From: Thalassobacillus_A hwangdonensis
GTDB taxonomy: Bacteria; Bacillota; Bacilli; Bacillales; Halobacillaceae
Assembly: GCF_042675915.1 (NCBI RefSeq)
Contig: NZ_JBHTKL010000005.1
Location: 1-64,000, forward strand
Direction: 5' to 3'
DNA length: 64,000 bases
Position 1 is the first letter of the stretch. Each line of letters begins with the position of its first letter. Below the pieces are notes generated by a model that worked only from the letters and a program-made list of their open reading frames with translations, had not been told where the DNA came from and ran no database searches. Positions 16,644-25,344 of the stretch are shown piece by piece. The translations under genes and the position numbers were made by a program.

Positions 16644-17138
16644 ATGGCTGGAAGAAATGAAGACAGTTTGAATTTGTCCCACCTGGGCAGTCAGGGGACG
16701 AGCTATTCTTTTGAATACGATCCAAGTGCATTGGAAACGTTCGATAATCAGCACCCGTATCGTGATTATTTTGTTAAGTTCAATTGCCCGGAGTTCACTA
16801 CGCTTTGTCCGAAAACCGGACAACCGGACTTCGCAACTATCTATATCAGTTATATTCCTGATATCAAGATGGTGGAAAGCAAGTCATTGAAGTTGTACTT
16901 GTTCAGCTTCCGGAACCACGGGGATTTCCATGAAGACAGCGTCAACACGATCATGAATGACCTGATCGAGCTTATGGCTCCACGTTACATTGAAGTGTGG
17001 GGGAAATTCACTCCGCGCGGTGGTATTTCCATTGACCCTTACTGCAACTATGGAAAACCTGGAACGAAGTTTGAACAGATGGCAGATAATCGTTTGATGA
17101 ATCATGATCTATATCCAGAGAATATCGATAACCGGTAA
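16644..17138 (+). CDS. queF: NADPH-dependent 7-cyano-7-deazaguanine (preQ0) reductase
   Basis: QueF reduces the nitrile of preQ0 to the amine preQ1 in queuosine synthesis. The 164-residue form is the short, single-domain (YkvM) type. The catalytic Cys lies in TTLCPKTGQPDF (about residue 55, with the Asp a few residues on), the substrate-binding ESKSLKLY follows, and then SFRNHGDFHED. AGGAGG is seven bases before the ATG. It is controlled by the preQ1 riboswitch and is followed 48 bp later by a queuosine-precursor transporter. No queCDE genes are here. Confidence 0.96.
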   Translation: MAGRNEDSLNLSHLGSQGTSYSFEYDPSALETFDNQHPYRDYFVKFNCPEFTTLCPKTGQPDFATIYISYIPDIKMVESKSLKLYLFSFRNHGDFHEDSVNTIMNDLIELMAPRYIEVWGKFTPRGGISIDPYCNYGKPGTKFEQMADNRLMNHDLYPENIDNR

Positions 17139-17186
17139 TGAGGGATTGCTTGGATTCCTTACTCCCACAAGAAAGGAGAGGAAACC

Positions 17187-17810
17187 ATGTTCATCTATTT
17201 GAATGCTCTATTCGTAGGGCTGCTTATATTAGCCAATATCCTGGGCGTGAAGTTATTCACGATCGGCGGCTATGTACTGCCTGCCGCTGTCATCGTCTAC
17301 GTCATCACCTATTTGATTACTGATGTCATCGGAGAAGTGTATGGGAAAGAAGCGGCTAAAAAGACGGTCCAGGCAGGATTTTTTACGCAAATCATCGCAC
17401 TTATTTTCATCGTGATTGCGATTCAGTTACCTGCGGCACCATTTTTTGAATCCCAGCAGGAATTTGAATCGATTCTTGGGGCAGGATTCCGCGTCATGCT
17501 CGCTAGTCTGATTTCTTACGTGGCAAGCCAGAATTTCGACGTTTTCATTTTCCACCGTTTGAAAGAAAAACAGGGGGAAAAGAAACTTTGGCTGCGTAAC
17601 AATCTATCGACGATGTCGAGTCAATTGATCGATACGACGTTGTTCATTACGATTGCTTTCGTAGGTACAGTTCCAACCAATGTATTGATCAGCATGATCG
17701 CCACCCAGTATGTATTCAAGCTGATCGTAGCGGTCATCGACACACCGATTGCTTATCTATTAGTAAAGCTTGCAAGAAAGAACAAACCAGCCCAGCCCGC
17801 ATATTGGTAA
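17187..17810 (+). CDS. Queuosine precursor transporter (VUT/YhhQ family)
   Basis: This integral membrane protein of 207 residues and about six helices belongs to the DUF165/YhhQ family, whose members take up preQ0, preQ1 or queuosine. The pattern YLITDVIGEVYGKEAAKKTVQAGF near residues 47-70 and the C-terminal VIDTPIAYLLVKLAR are typical. GAAAGGAGAGG precedes the start. It shares the riboswitch operon with queF, which supports the cargo assignment. Confidence 0.85.
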   Translation: MFIYLNALFVGLLILANILGVKLFTIGGYVLPAAVIVYVITYLITDVIGEVYGKEAAKKTVQAGFFTQIIALIFIVIAIQLPAAPFFESQQEFESILGAGFRVMLASLISYVASQNFDVFIFHRLKEKQGEKKLWLRNNLSTMSSQLIDTTLFITIAFVGTVPTNVLISMIATQYVFKLIVAVIDTPIAYLLVKLARKNKPAQPAYW

Positions 17811-17842
17811 AAAAGGAGCCTTACACGAGGCTTCTTTTTTAT
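17811..17842 (+). terminator. Terminator of the queF operon
   Basis: AAGGAGCC pairs with GGCTTCTT around a TTACACGA loop and is followed by a run of T. It lies directly after the transporter stop. Confidence 0.85.
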
Positions 17843-17872
17843 ATCCAGTCAGGCGGTGCCATATAGTTCCTT

Positions 17873-17993
17873 GGATGGATGGGAAACAACTCGCTTTCCT
17901 GTGGGGGATCTGGCAAGCTTCCTCGGGCATTCGCCCTGCGGGATCTTGCCTAGACCCTTCTCCCACGGGAGTCTCGCCATTTCCCATCCATCC
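17873..17993 (-). repeat. Structured intergenic element, copy C
   Basis: The outer stem is perfect over 14 bp: GGATGGATGGGAAA (17873-17886) with TTTCCCATCCATCC (17980-17993). In minus orientation the shared blocks CGAGACTCC, GTGGGA, CCCGCAG, GAGGA and GGAAAGCGAG are present, with an inner stem GTGGG/CCCAC. A central GGGC/GCCC hairpin and a GGCAAG/CTTGCC stem are also seen. It fills most of the 311-bp gap between the transporter and the AAC(3)-like gene. Confidence 0.82.
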
Positions 17994-18121
17994 TACTTGA
18001 ATAAGGATCACACCTACAAAATTATTGAACCTCTGATTTTCCACTAATACCTTTGCTTGCAGTATGTAGTGGGTTTTATTCTCACCCATTTATATTATGA
18101 TAAGGGTGGGAGGTAATACAT

Positions 18122-18943
18122 ATGAGTGAACCAACTGTAATCAATTCAACAGACAAGCCCCTTACACGGGAAAGCTTAGCCCGCAATTTGGAAGCAATCG
18201 GAGTCGAAAAAGGCGACATGCTTCTCGTCCACCTTTCAATGAAATCCCTTGGCTGGGTGGTCGGTGGACCAGTAACTGTCCTGCATGCATTGATGGACGT
18301 GTTGACGGATGAAGGTACACTTGTCATCCAGACACATACTCCTTCCATTTCAGATCCTGCTGAATGGGAAAACCCACCCGTACCGAAAGAATGGCATGAT
18401 ACCATCCGAAAAGAAATGCCATTATTTGAGCCGGCCCGTACTCCGTCCACCTATTTGGGTGTCATCCCTGAATTGTTTCGTACGTGGCCGGGTGTATTCC
18501 GGAGTAATCACCCGACATTTTCAATCGGAGCTTGGGGAAAGCACGCCAAGAGATTGACGGAACGCCATCCACTTCACTACGGGCTGAATGAGGAATCCCC
18601 TCTGGGAGTAGCTTATCGCTCCAACGCAAAAGTCCTTCTGATCGGCGTTGGCTATGATTCGAATACAAGCTTTCATTTATCCGAACATAAAGCCGGAACG
18701 AACAAGCAAATAAAAAGAGGTGCTCCATTACTTATTGATGGTACAAAAGAGTGGATGACATATGACGATATTGAACTTGACGAAGAACAGTTTGTCCAAA
18801 TCGGAGAAGACTACGAACGAAACCATCCCATCACTAGATCGAATGTCGGCCAGGCGGATAGTCGTCTATTCCCTATGAAAGAAGCAGTCGATTTCGCTAC
18901 CTCCTGGTTGAAAAGAAAGGGAGAAGAAAATGCCAATACGTAA
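18122..18943 (+). CDS. AAC(3) family N-acetyltransferase (antibiotic NAT)
   Basis: This is a member of the aminoglycoside 3-N-acetyltransferase fold family, which includes chromosomal genes such as B. subtilis yokD. The 273-residue length fits. Family blocks are VEKGDMLLVHLSMKSLGWVVGG (N-terminal), TPSTYLGVIPELFRTWPGVFRSNHP (middle) and the C-terminal GQADSRLFPMKEAVDF. Whether it modifies aminoglycosides cannot be told; many chromosomal members have no proven drug activity. GGGTGGGAGG lies upstream. It overlaps the following Nudix gene by 14 bp. Confidence 0.88.
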   Translation: MSEPTVINSTDKPLTRESLARNLEAIGVEKGDMLLVHLSMKSLGWVVGGPVTVLHALMDVLTDEGTLVIQTHTPSISDPAEWENPPVPKEWHDTIRKEMPLFEPARTPSTYLGVIPELFRTWPGVFRSNHPTFSIGAWGKHAKRLTERHPLHYGLNEESPLGVAYRSNAKVLLIGVGYDSNTSFHLSEHKAGTNKQIKRGAPLLIDGTKEWMTYDDIELDEEQFVQIGEDYERNHPITRSNVGQADSRLFPMKEAVDFATSWLKRKGEENANT

Positions 18944-19394
18944 TTCCGTAAAAGCGATCATAACAGAAGGTGATTCCGTACTACTGACCAAAAACATGGA
19001 CAAAGAGGGTGCCTTCTACCTGTTTCCCGGTGGTGGACAGGAGCATGAGGAAACGATGCACGATGCTTTACGTAGAGAATGCATGGAAGAAGCCGGAATC
19101 CCTGTGCAGGTCAATGAGCTCCTATATGTAAGGGAATATATCGGGAAAGACCATGAACATGCGGACTTTGACAGCGGAGTTCATCAGATTGAATACTATT
19201 TCCTTTGTGAACAGAACCCTGAAATGTTGAAAAGTGAACCTACAAACCCTGATGATCACCAAATCGGTATCGAATGGGTTTCAATTGCTGATTTGCATCA
19301 TTACAGAATTTATCCAAATGCAATGGTCTCTTCATTGGTGGATTACTTCATCAAAAACCAACCTGGACCTGTTTACCTTGGCAATATCAATTGA
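18930..19394 (+). CDS. Nudix hydrolase
   Basis: This is a 154-residue pyrophosphohydrolase of unknown substrate. The Nudix box is complete at about residues 35-57: G-x5-E-x7-R-E-x2-E-E-x-G, seen as GGGQEHEE, then RRECMEEAGI. The C-terminal half contains EYYFLCEQN and DHQIGIEWVSIADL, common in this group. GGGAGAAG precedes the ATG, and the start lies inside the acetyltransferase gene, so translation is probably coupled. A bidirectional terminator follows. Confidence 0.88.
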   Translation: MPIRNSVKAIITEGDSVLLTKNMDKEGAFYLFPGGGQEHEETMHDALRRECMEEAGIPVQVNELLYVREYIGKDHEHADFDSGVHQIEYYFLCEQNPEMLKSEPTNPDDHQIGIEWVSIADLHHYRIYPNAMVSSLVDYFIKNQPGPVYLGNIN

Positions 19395-19436
19395 AAAAAG
19401 CTTGAGGGCGGACGATCGCTCTCAAGCTTTTTTATT
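19395..19436. terminator. Bidirectional terminator between Nudix gene and aldA
   Basis: AAAAAAGCTTGAG pairs with CTCAAGCTTTTTT around a GGCGGACGATCGCT loop. There are T-runs on both strands, so it ends both convergent transcripts. Confidence 0.9.
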
Positions 19437-19437
19437 G

Positions 19438-20883
19438 TTAATCGTTTTTATACTGCATGTAGACAACTTGGGTAGCAAGGAAATCTTCGACCCCATGCTT
19501 GCCGTCCGTACCACCAAGTCCAGACTTTCGCATGCCGGCATGATACCCTTGGACAGCTTCAAAGTTCTCTCTGTTCACGTATGTTTCTCCGAACTTCAAT
19601 TCATTGATGACTTTCATAGCTTCATTTAAGTCCTCGGTATAAACGGAGGAGGATAAGCCATAATCGGTATCGTTTCCGTATTCAATCGCTTCATCCAATG
19701 TGCTGAATGTCATGACTGGAATGACTGGCCCGAAGATTTCTTCCTTTATGATTTGCATGTCCTGTTTTACATTCGTCAGAATCGTCGGCTTATAGAAGAA
19801 GCCTTTATCCATTGAAGCGCGCTCTCCTCCAGTAACTATTTCCGCTCCAGCGTCGATTGCATTCTGGACCATTTTTTCTACTTCCTCCAACCGGTCTTTG
19901 CTCACAAGCGGTCCGACATCTGCATCCTTATTCTCACGCGGGTTTCCAACTTTGGCATCTTGGAAAGCCTGCTTCAGTTTGGAGATGAAGTCTTCAGCTA
20001 CGTCTTCATGCACATACACACGCTCTGCGTTCGTACAAGCCTGCCCATTATTTGCAAGCCTCGAGATCTTTATGCTTTCTACTGCGACGTCGAGATCCGC
20101 GTTTGCAGTTACAATCGCCGGTGCTTTCCCACCAAGCTCCAGATTCACTTTAGTAATGCTCTGAGCGGCAGCTTCCATCACTTTCGTTCCGGCAGCGATG
20201 CTTCCAGTCATAGAAACCATATCCACTTTATCGTGCTTCGCCAGTGCGTTACCGATTTCTGACCCTGTTCCAGTCACCACATTATAGACACCAGCAGGAA
20301 TGTCCTCCATCGCATCTACGATTTTCGTGAACTCCATTGCGGTATTCGGCGTCTGCTGGCTTGGTTTAAGAACGATGGTACAGCCGGTTACAAGTGCAGT
20401 TGCCACTTTCCTCGCCAAAATGAAGACTGGGAAATTCCACGGGACGATCCCAGCTACTACACCGATCGGCTTTTTATAGATAAGGATATTTTCGTTTGCT
20501 CGATCACTTGGAACAATTTCACCTTCAATTCGCCTTGCCCATTCGGACATATAGCGGAAATAATCAATAGCAAGATCGACTTCGCCGCTTGCCAGTTCAT
20601 AATCTTTTCCCTGCTCTTCCTGAAGCAGGTCGATGAACGTATCCCGATTTTCCTCGATCTTATCGCCTAGTGCTCGTACAATTTTCCCTCGTTCGATATT
20701 CGGTGTCAGTTCCCACTCTTTTTGAGCCTTGAAGGCTGCTTCCACTGCTTTGTTGACATCATCTTCTGTGCCCCTGGGCGTCCTGGAAATGACCTCCTCG
20801 GTAGCAGGATTGATGATATCGATATATTCTTCACCAGAAGAGTTGACATAGCTTCCGTTAATGTATAATTGATGAGTTTTCAA
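19438..20883 (-). CDS. aldA: Aldehyde dehydrogenase, AldA-like (lactaldehyde/glycolaldehyde)
   Basis: This is an NAD-dependent aldehyde dehydrogenase closest, as far as I can judge by eye, to E. coli AldA: VNPATEEVISR-like start, YMSEWARRIEGEIVPSDR, KFGETYVNRENFEA and the TQVVYMQ end all match. The catalytic Cys is in NNGQACTNAERV and the Glu in LELGGKAP. The TTG at 20883 follows AGGAGG by eight bases and gives 481 residues, the AldA length; the frame upstream has no ribosome site. The natural substrate here is not known. It is a single gene. Confidence 0.82.
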   Translation of the reverse strand: MKTHQLYINGSYVNSSGEEYIDIINPATEEVISRTPRGTEDDVNKAVEAAFKAQKEWELTPNIERGKIVRALGDKIEENRDTFIDLLQEEQGKDYELASGEVDLAIDYFRYMSEWARRIEGEIVPSDRANENILIYKKPIGVVAGIVPWNFPVFILARKVATALVTGCTIVLKPSQQTPNTAMEFTKIVDAMEDIPAGVYNVVTGTGSEIGNALAKHDKVDMVSMTGSIAAGTKVMEAAAQSITKVNLELGGKAPAIVTANADLDVAVESIKISRLANNGQACTNAERVYVHEDVAEDFISKLKQAFQDAKVGNPRENKDADVGPLVSKDRLEEVEKMVQNAIDAGAEIVTGGERASMDKGFFYKPTILTNVKQDMQIIKEEIFGPVIPVMTFSTLDEAIEYGNDTDYGLSSSVYTEDLNEAMKVINELKFGETYVNRENFEAVQGYHAGMRKSGLGGTDGKHGVEDFLATQVVYMQYKND

Positions 20884-21018
20884 ATTTGTTACCTCCTGTA
20901 TCGAAAGTTGGTAACCTTTTTCCTTTTCCATCATAAAGTTAAACACACGGATGCTTTTATGTACGAGTTTGGAAAAATAAGTTATACTGAACCTAACCTA
21001 TGAAACGGGGTGACCATC

Positions 21019-21213
21019 GTGTTAATGAAGCACTGGACTTCCTGGATGTTCGTCACCGTAGGATTGTTGAACGTGGTCGTTGCTGTCATCTTGATTGGCC
21101 TGCTGGGCGAGAAGCTGATCGGACTGTTTTTCCTTGCATCAGGAGCTGTTTTTTCCATCGCTGGATGGGTGGACTGGACAGAACATACGACAGAGGAGAG
21201 AGCGAGCGATTGA
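21019..21213 (+). CDS. Small membrane protein
   Basis: This protein of about 64 residues has two hydrophobic segments (WMFVTVGLLNVVVAVILIGLL and LIGLFFLASGAVFSIAGWV) and a charged tail. I do not recognise the family. GTG at 21019 lies five bases after GGGGTGA; a GTG at 21010 and an ATG at 21025 are alternatives. The terminator hairpin overlaps its last codons. Confidence 0.6.
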   Translation: MLMKHWTSWMFVTVGLLNVVVAVILIGLLGEKLIGLFFLASGAVFSIAGWVDWTEHTTEERASD

Positions 21214-21229
21214 GCGCTCTCTTTTTTTT
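21196..21229 (+). terminator. Terminator of the small membrane protein gene
   Basis: AGAGAGCG pairs with CGCTCTCT, followed by eight T. It overlaps the end of the coding region. Confidence 0.85.
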
Positions 21230-21272
21230 GCAAAAGAAAAGGGTCAACCCTACAAGTGGTTGACCTTTGCAC

Positions 21273-21569
21273 CTATTTTTCTTTCTGTTTCGTTTTTCCT
21301 GTCGCCAGTTCTTCAGAAAACTCCGCAGTAGCAGTCTGCAATGGATCTCCACTCCGTCCCATCGACTGTTGCTGTGTCCCGCTTCCTTTTTGGAACAATC
21401 GTTGGATGATATTCGAGCTTTGATTCCTTAGTAGGCTGACAACGACATTGCTGATGACCACGCTAACCAAGGTGAACAGCATTCCCCCACCTCTTCTGCC
21501 GCGGTTCATCTGTGATGTCCGCATTGGTAACAATCTTCCTAGTCTGGATAAACGATTCCGTCGGTACAT
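21273..21569 (-). CDS. Uncharacterised basic protein with one membrane segment
   Basis: This 98-residue protein has a strongly basic N-terminus (YRRNRLSRLGRLL), an MNRGRRGGG stretch, one hydrophobic segment (MLFTLVSVVISNVVVSLL) and a polar Gln/Ser-rich tail. The function is unknown. GAGGAGG stands eight bases before the ATG at 21569. Only this ribosome site and the codon pattern support it; relatives were not recognised. Confidence 0.55.
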   Translation of the reverse strand: MYRRNRLSRLGRLLPMRTSQMNRGRRGGGMLFTLVSVVISNVVVSLLRNQSSNIIQRLFQKGSGTQQQSMGRSGDPLQTATAEFSEELATGKTKQKEK

Positions 21570-21649
21570 GACACGCACCCTCCTCGATAATCGATTCACA
21601 CCTGTTAGTTTTGATCAATGTAAATCGTTTATCCTTGGGAATAAATGGG

Positions 21650-22354
21650 TCATTTCCCCAAGCTGAACCCTTCGAATAATCGTCCCCCGAAAACTTCAAG
21701 TACATCGTCAACCAAGTCGATGATCGCAGCCTTTTCACCTCGTTTGTAAAACTGATCGAACGCCCCGATAAACCTTTCAGTAAAAAGCGGATCATATTCC
21801 TTTAATGCTCGCACCACCCATTTGGAATCGCCGATCCATTTCCCATTCGTACGTAAGACAAATTCATGGACTAAGTCCGCCAATTTGTTTGCTATAAAAA
21901 TCGATTCGCCACGATTTTGACTACCGATAAAGTCATCCAAGGCATCCGTGATGAAGTACCGTTTCATTTCCACTTCTTTACGTGTCAACGCTTTTGGCCC
22001 CTTGTCCAATAGTGCCTCCGCTTCAGCTTTTATCGCTTTTGCCCGGCCATCATCTGTGATGATCCTTCCTTCGGCAACCATTCGCGGAAGTGACGGGCGA
22101 GCCCGTGCTATATCCTGTTCAAAAAACGGCCGGTAAGATTCCAGGTTATGTACAAACAGTTCCACTGGCCATTCATATGAAACCAATGATTCCCTGTAGG
22201 ACTGTTCGACATTTTCATCAAAAATGACGATATCCAAGTCCGACGTTTTGGTTCCTTCCCCGCGAATGACACTACCTGCCAACAGTGCAACATTGCACGC
22301 AGGGAAATATTCTTCCACGATTAAAGCTGCGGTTTCTGGTGCTGTTTTCTTCAT
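21650..22354 (-). CDS. Nucleotidyltransferase domain protein
   Basis: The protein has 234 residues. The N-terminal domain has the Pol-beta-type nucleotidyltransferase signature GS-x10-D-x-D: LLAGSVIRGEGTKTSDLDIVIF (about 24-45), with a third acidic residue in WPVELFVHN. The C-terminal half is helical and resembles the substrate-binding part of kanamycin/streptomycin-type transferases or of MNT toxins. The substrate is unknown and there is no partner antitoxin gene beside it. Confidence 0.75.
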   Translation of the reverse strand: MKKTAPETAALIVEEYFPACNVALLAGSVIRGEGTKTSDLDIVIFDENVEQSYRESLVSYEWPVELFVHNLESYRPFFEQDIARARPSLPRMVAEGRIITDDGRAKAIKAEAEALLDKGPKALTRKEVEMKRYFITDALDDFIGSQNRGESIFIANKLADLVHEFVLRTNGKWIGDSKWVVRALKEYDPLFTERFIGAFDQFYKRGEKAAIIDLVDDVLEVFGGRLFEGFSLGK

Positions 22355-22372
22355 ATTCTTTCTCCCCTATCA

Positions 22373-22402
22373 AAAGAGCTCTTACACAAAGGTAAGAGCC
22401 GC
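22373..22402 (-). terminator. Terminator of the 22.4-22.9 kb gene
   Basis: GCTCTTAC pairs with GTAAGAGC around CTTTGT, followed on the minus strand by TCTTTTG. The T-run is short, so termination may be partial. Confidence 0.65.
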
Positions 22403-22405
22403 GTC

Positions 22406-22948
22406 TCAATTCACCGGGGTTTCCGTGACACCCCAGACTTTATCGTAAGCATTATAATCATTGACCGCTATATCCAGATCATGAAAGTAGCGATGGGCTT
22501 TCAGAACATTATTGATATCTTTCGACCCGTCTATAATTGCATCCATATACACGGATACATCTTCCATATCTGCTTGGAGTGTTTCCGAATCAAAGGAAGT
22601 ACGGTCGATATAGGAAGTGAACTGCATCGCTATTTCCTGCTGTCTTTCCCAGTCCATTCCTGTTTCATAAGCGCCATACCCTGTCGTATCATTATAGAAA
22701 TCATGGGCGACAGCGATGAATACTCCAACGTTTTCCGGTTGGAATCCACTATCCTCTGAAGCCTCTGTATCATCTGAAGCTACCGTAATCGCTGTCAAAT
22801 CGCTCTTTGCTTTTGACACTTCTTCTTCATTTTCTCTGTCATCACCTGTTACTTCTGCTACCATAGTAAAACCGAAATATCCGGCACCGGCAACAATGAT
22901 AACTACGACTAAAATCATGAAGAGCTTTGATTTAATGAACTTCCCCAT
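22406..22948 (-). CDS. Uncharacterised membrane-anchored extracytoplasmic protein
   Basis: This 180-residue protein starts with KFIKSKLF and one membrane helix (MILVVVIIVAGAGYFGFTMV, about 11-30), followed by an acidic, presumably extracellular domain rich in Asp/Glu, Tyr and Phe. Acidic surface domains are common in halophilic Bacillaceae. I do not recognise the family. The ATG at 22948 has better spacing from AAGGGG than the ATG two codons upstream. It is probably a single gene. Confidence 0.6.
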   Translation of the reverse strand: MGKFIKSKLFMILVVVIIVAGAGYFGFTMVAEVTGDDRENEEEVSKAKSDLTAITVASDDTEASEDSGFQPENVGVFIAVAHDFYNDTTGYGAYETGMDWERQQEIAMQFTSYIDRTSFDSETLQADMEDVSVYMDAIIDGSKDINNVLKAHRYFHDLDIAVNDYNAYDKVWGVTETPVN

Positions 22949-23009
22949 TGGCATCCCCTTTTTAATACGCTTTTAACCAGTTTATACCAATGTGCTCCCA
23001 GATTCAATT

Positions 23010-23351
23010 TCAAACAATGGTGATATCCACAATATCGTGTAGCGATAAGGAGAATACTTCTTTTGAATCCACTTGAAGCCCATGCAGCCGCTTCTGTGTC
23101 ATACAGACGGAATCCACTTTCCCGAGCGTAGTACGGTAATCGAAACCATCGTGGTGCTTGATCGAAATCGTCAAATTATCATTCACCGCCCGTTGCAGAA
23201 GAAAATCGATTTCCACAGCTTTTTGTTCATCCAGGATACCTTTTTCCACCCGTTCGTCTTCTTTCCAAAGGCTTTTCACCATTTGAACATGCTCCGGCAG
23301 CATCAATGAGGTCCATTTGATTGTACCCCGATCCTTGTTGTACTTATCCAC
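23010..23351 (-). CDS. YolD-like protein
   Basis: This is a member of the YolD family (about 110 residues), recognised by DRGTIKWTSLMLPEHV near the N-terminus and the two-strand pattern KVDSVCMTQKRLHGLQ later. YolD proteins usually stand beside a UvrX/YqjW-type Y-family polymerase and are thought to act with it. No polymerase gene is near here. A GTG at 23351 lies seven bases after GGAGGG; the GTG one codon earlier is an alternative. Confidence 0.75.
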   Translation of the reverse strand: MDKYNKDRGTIKWTSLMLPEHVQMVKSLWKEDERVEKGILDEQKAVEIDFLLQRAVNDNLTISIKHHDGFDYRTTLGKVDSVCMTQKRLHGLQVDSKEVFSLSLHDIVDITIV

Positions 23352-23502
23352 CACGTTTCCCTCCAAATCGAACGTTTGTTCTAATTATACAAGATGCTTC
23401 CCAAAAGGTAAACGACCTAATTAAAAAGTTCTCAATCCAAACTTTGGATATTGCATAGACAGAAGTGTTTCAGCAAAGACTTCTACAAAGGAGCGATGCC
23501 TC

Positions 23503-24588
23503 ATGAATATAGCGATTATCGGAGCTGGGATGGCTGGACTTTCATGTGCCATCACCCTCGAAAAGTATGGATACCAGGCAGATATTTTTGAACGTCGGGG
23601 CATGGTCGGAGACAGATTCATCTTTGCTGAAATCATGTCGCCGATCATGCATCCGCCTGTCAGTGACTCTGTCCAATTTCTATCTAAAGAATACGGCATT
23701 GATTTGAAGCCGACAAGCAATATTTCAAAAATTCATGTCCATTCTGCTAACGAGTCAGCAGTGATTGAAGGAAAGCTTGGCTTCATCAATATGAGAGGCA
23801 AGCATCCGGAATCCTATGAGCAACAGTTAGCTTCTCAGGTGAAAGCACCAATCCACTTCAATCAGACTGTCAAATACGAGAAGATTGCCAAGGAATACAC
23901 CCATGTCATCCTTGCCACAGGTGATACGAAAGATGTCGAGCAGATTCAGTCGTTCAAGGCGGCTATGCTGGTAGAGTTCAAAGGAGCGATCGTAAAAGGA
24001 GAATTTGAGAGAAATCATGTACATACATGGTTTGACCATACGTTTGCACCGAAGGGGATGGTCTACTTCCTCCCTCACTCCTCTACAGAAGCAAGTCTTG
24101 TACTCGTCTATCCGCAATACCCTGAAAATGAAGGGAAGAATAAAGGGGACCTGTGGCAGAAAGCATATGAAAAAGCACAAAGTACGCTGAATCAGGACCT
24201 TCCAATTACAGACGAATTTTCTTTATCGGACTATATGGTGGGAAAAGCCATGAATCCACGAATCGGCAACACATTTTTCACCGGAAACTGCCTCGGTTCG
24301 ATTTCCCCTTTTCTTGGGTTCGGGGAGTTCACTTCGATTCTTTCCGGTATTTATGCTGCATTGGATATTTGCGGAGAAGGCGACTATGTAGAACTGACTA
24401 AACCAATCATGCAAAAGTATCATGATTCCCTGACGTTACGTCGTTCGTTCGAAAAATTGAGCAACAATCAGATTGACCTGGTGACAAAAGCGCTAAAAGT
24501 AGAAGCCGTCGAAAAAGCACTGACAAGTCCGAATTTCAGCCTTCTGAAATTATTGAGTAAAGTCATCCATCCCTTTTCAAGAAATTAA
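23503..24588 (+). CDS. FAD-dependent oxidoreductase
   Basis: This is a 361-residue flavoprotein with an N-terminal dinucleotide-binding motif (IAIIGAGMAGLSCAITLEKYG) and the later GNCLGSISPFLGFGEFTSILSGIYAA block typical of the geranylgeranyl-reductase/halogenase-like group. The substrate is unknown. AAAGGAG lies upstream of the ATG. It is a single gene with a terminator behind it. Confidence 0.72.
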   Translation: MNIAIIGAGMAGLSCAITLEKYGYQADIFERRGMVGDRFIFAEIMSPIMHPPVSDSVQFLSKEYGIDLKPTSNISKIHVHSANESAVIEGKLGFINMRGKHPESYEQQLASQVKAPIHFNQTVKYEKIAKEYTHVILATGDTKDVEQIQSFKAAMLVEFKGAIVKGEFERNHVHTWFDHTFAPKGMVYFLPHSSTEASLVLVYPQYPENEGKNKGDLWQKAYEKAQSTLNQDLPITDEFSLSDYMVGKAMNPRIGNTFFTGNCLGSISPFLGFGEFTSILSGIYAALDICGEGDYVELTKPIMQKYHDSLTLRRSFEKLSNNQIDLVTKALKVEAVEKALTSPNFSLLKLLSKVIHPFSRN

Positions 24589-24624
24589 AAAAAGCAAGCA
24601 CTCGTAAAAGTGCCTGCTTTTTAT
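24588..24624. terminator. Bidirectional terminator
   Basis: The stem AAAGCAAGCACT / AGTGCCTGCTTT has one mismatch, with A-run and T-run on either side. It lies between the oxidoreductase and the convergent cell-wall hydrolase gene. Confidence 0.8.
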
Positions 24625-25206
24625 TTATCTTGCAAAGACATGATTATCGATGATCGTCGTCACTTCTTTACCTTCCAAGTAAGCATTGGAAGCTTTGTCC
24701 GGGTTCCAGAAGAATAGAGAACCACGGTCATGGCCTTGATAAGCCAATGCTTCATTGACAGCCTGCTTGGAATCTTCACTTGCTGGGTCGTTGATGGAAC
24801 CATTCAATACTGGTGAGAACTGATACCCGTCATAGATGACATCTTTTACTGAATCAGGGAACAGATCACTGTCTACACGGTTCAATACTACGGTAGCGAC
24901 CGCTACTTTACCAGCATAGGATTCTCCCTTTGCTTCCGCTTCTACTAGTCTTGCAAGAAGCTCTTTATCCTGTTCTGTCACAGAATAAGGAATCGTCAGC
25001 GTTTCTCCTGGTACGATTTCGTTGCCGCTTTTACTATTGACTTCTTTGATATGAGCGACAGAAACGCCATATTTCTGACCGATTTTATACAAAGATTCCC
25101 CTTTGGAAACCTCATGGACACGTTCGTTTTCGTGTGCATCAACGTTGAAACTGAATGCAAACGCAGATGCTAGTGCAATTGTTGAAATGAAAAGTTTTTT
25201 GATCAT
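24625..25206 (-). CDS. LysM and SleB/CwlJ-type cell wall hydrolase
   Basis: This is an exported 193-residue protein: signal peptide (about 1-24, MIKKLFISTIALASAFAFS, cleavage near VDA), one LysM domain (about 28-72, GESLYKIGQKYGVSV) and a Hydrolase_2 domain (about 80-193) with the LVEAEAKGESYAGKVAVA block that carries the catalytic Glu of SleB-type lytic transglycosylases. Relatives work in spore cortex lysis or in vegetative wall turnover; the single LysM resembles YkvT-like proteins. GGGAGGG precedes the ATG at 25206. Confidence 0.85.
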   Translation of the reverse strand: MIKKLFISTIALASAFAFSFNVDAHENERVHEVSKGESLYKIGQKYGVSVAHIKEVNSKSGNEIVPGETLTIPYSVTEQDKELLARLVEAEAKGESYAGKVAVATVVLNRVDSDLFPDSVKDVIYDGYQFSPVLNGSINDPASEDSKQAVNEALAYQGHDRGSLFFWNPDKASNAYLEGKEVTTIIDNHVFAR

Positions 25207-25344
25207 TTCTTTCCCTCCCTTGCCGTTTATAAGGTAACACATGCAGGAGGAGGGTTCATTAGAGAATTGTTTCCAACCTTAGCAGCCTATTCCTTAACAG
25301 GAGGTGCACATAATCTCCTGTTTTTCTGTCGCTTTGAAAAAAGA

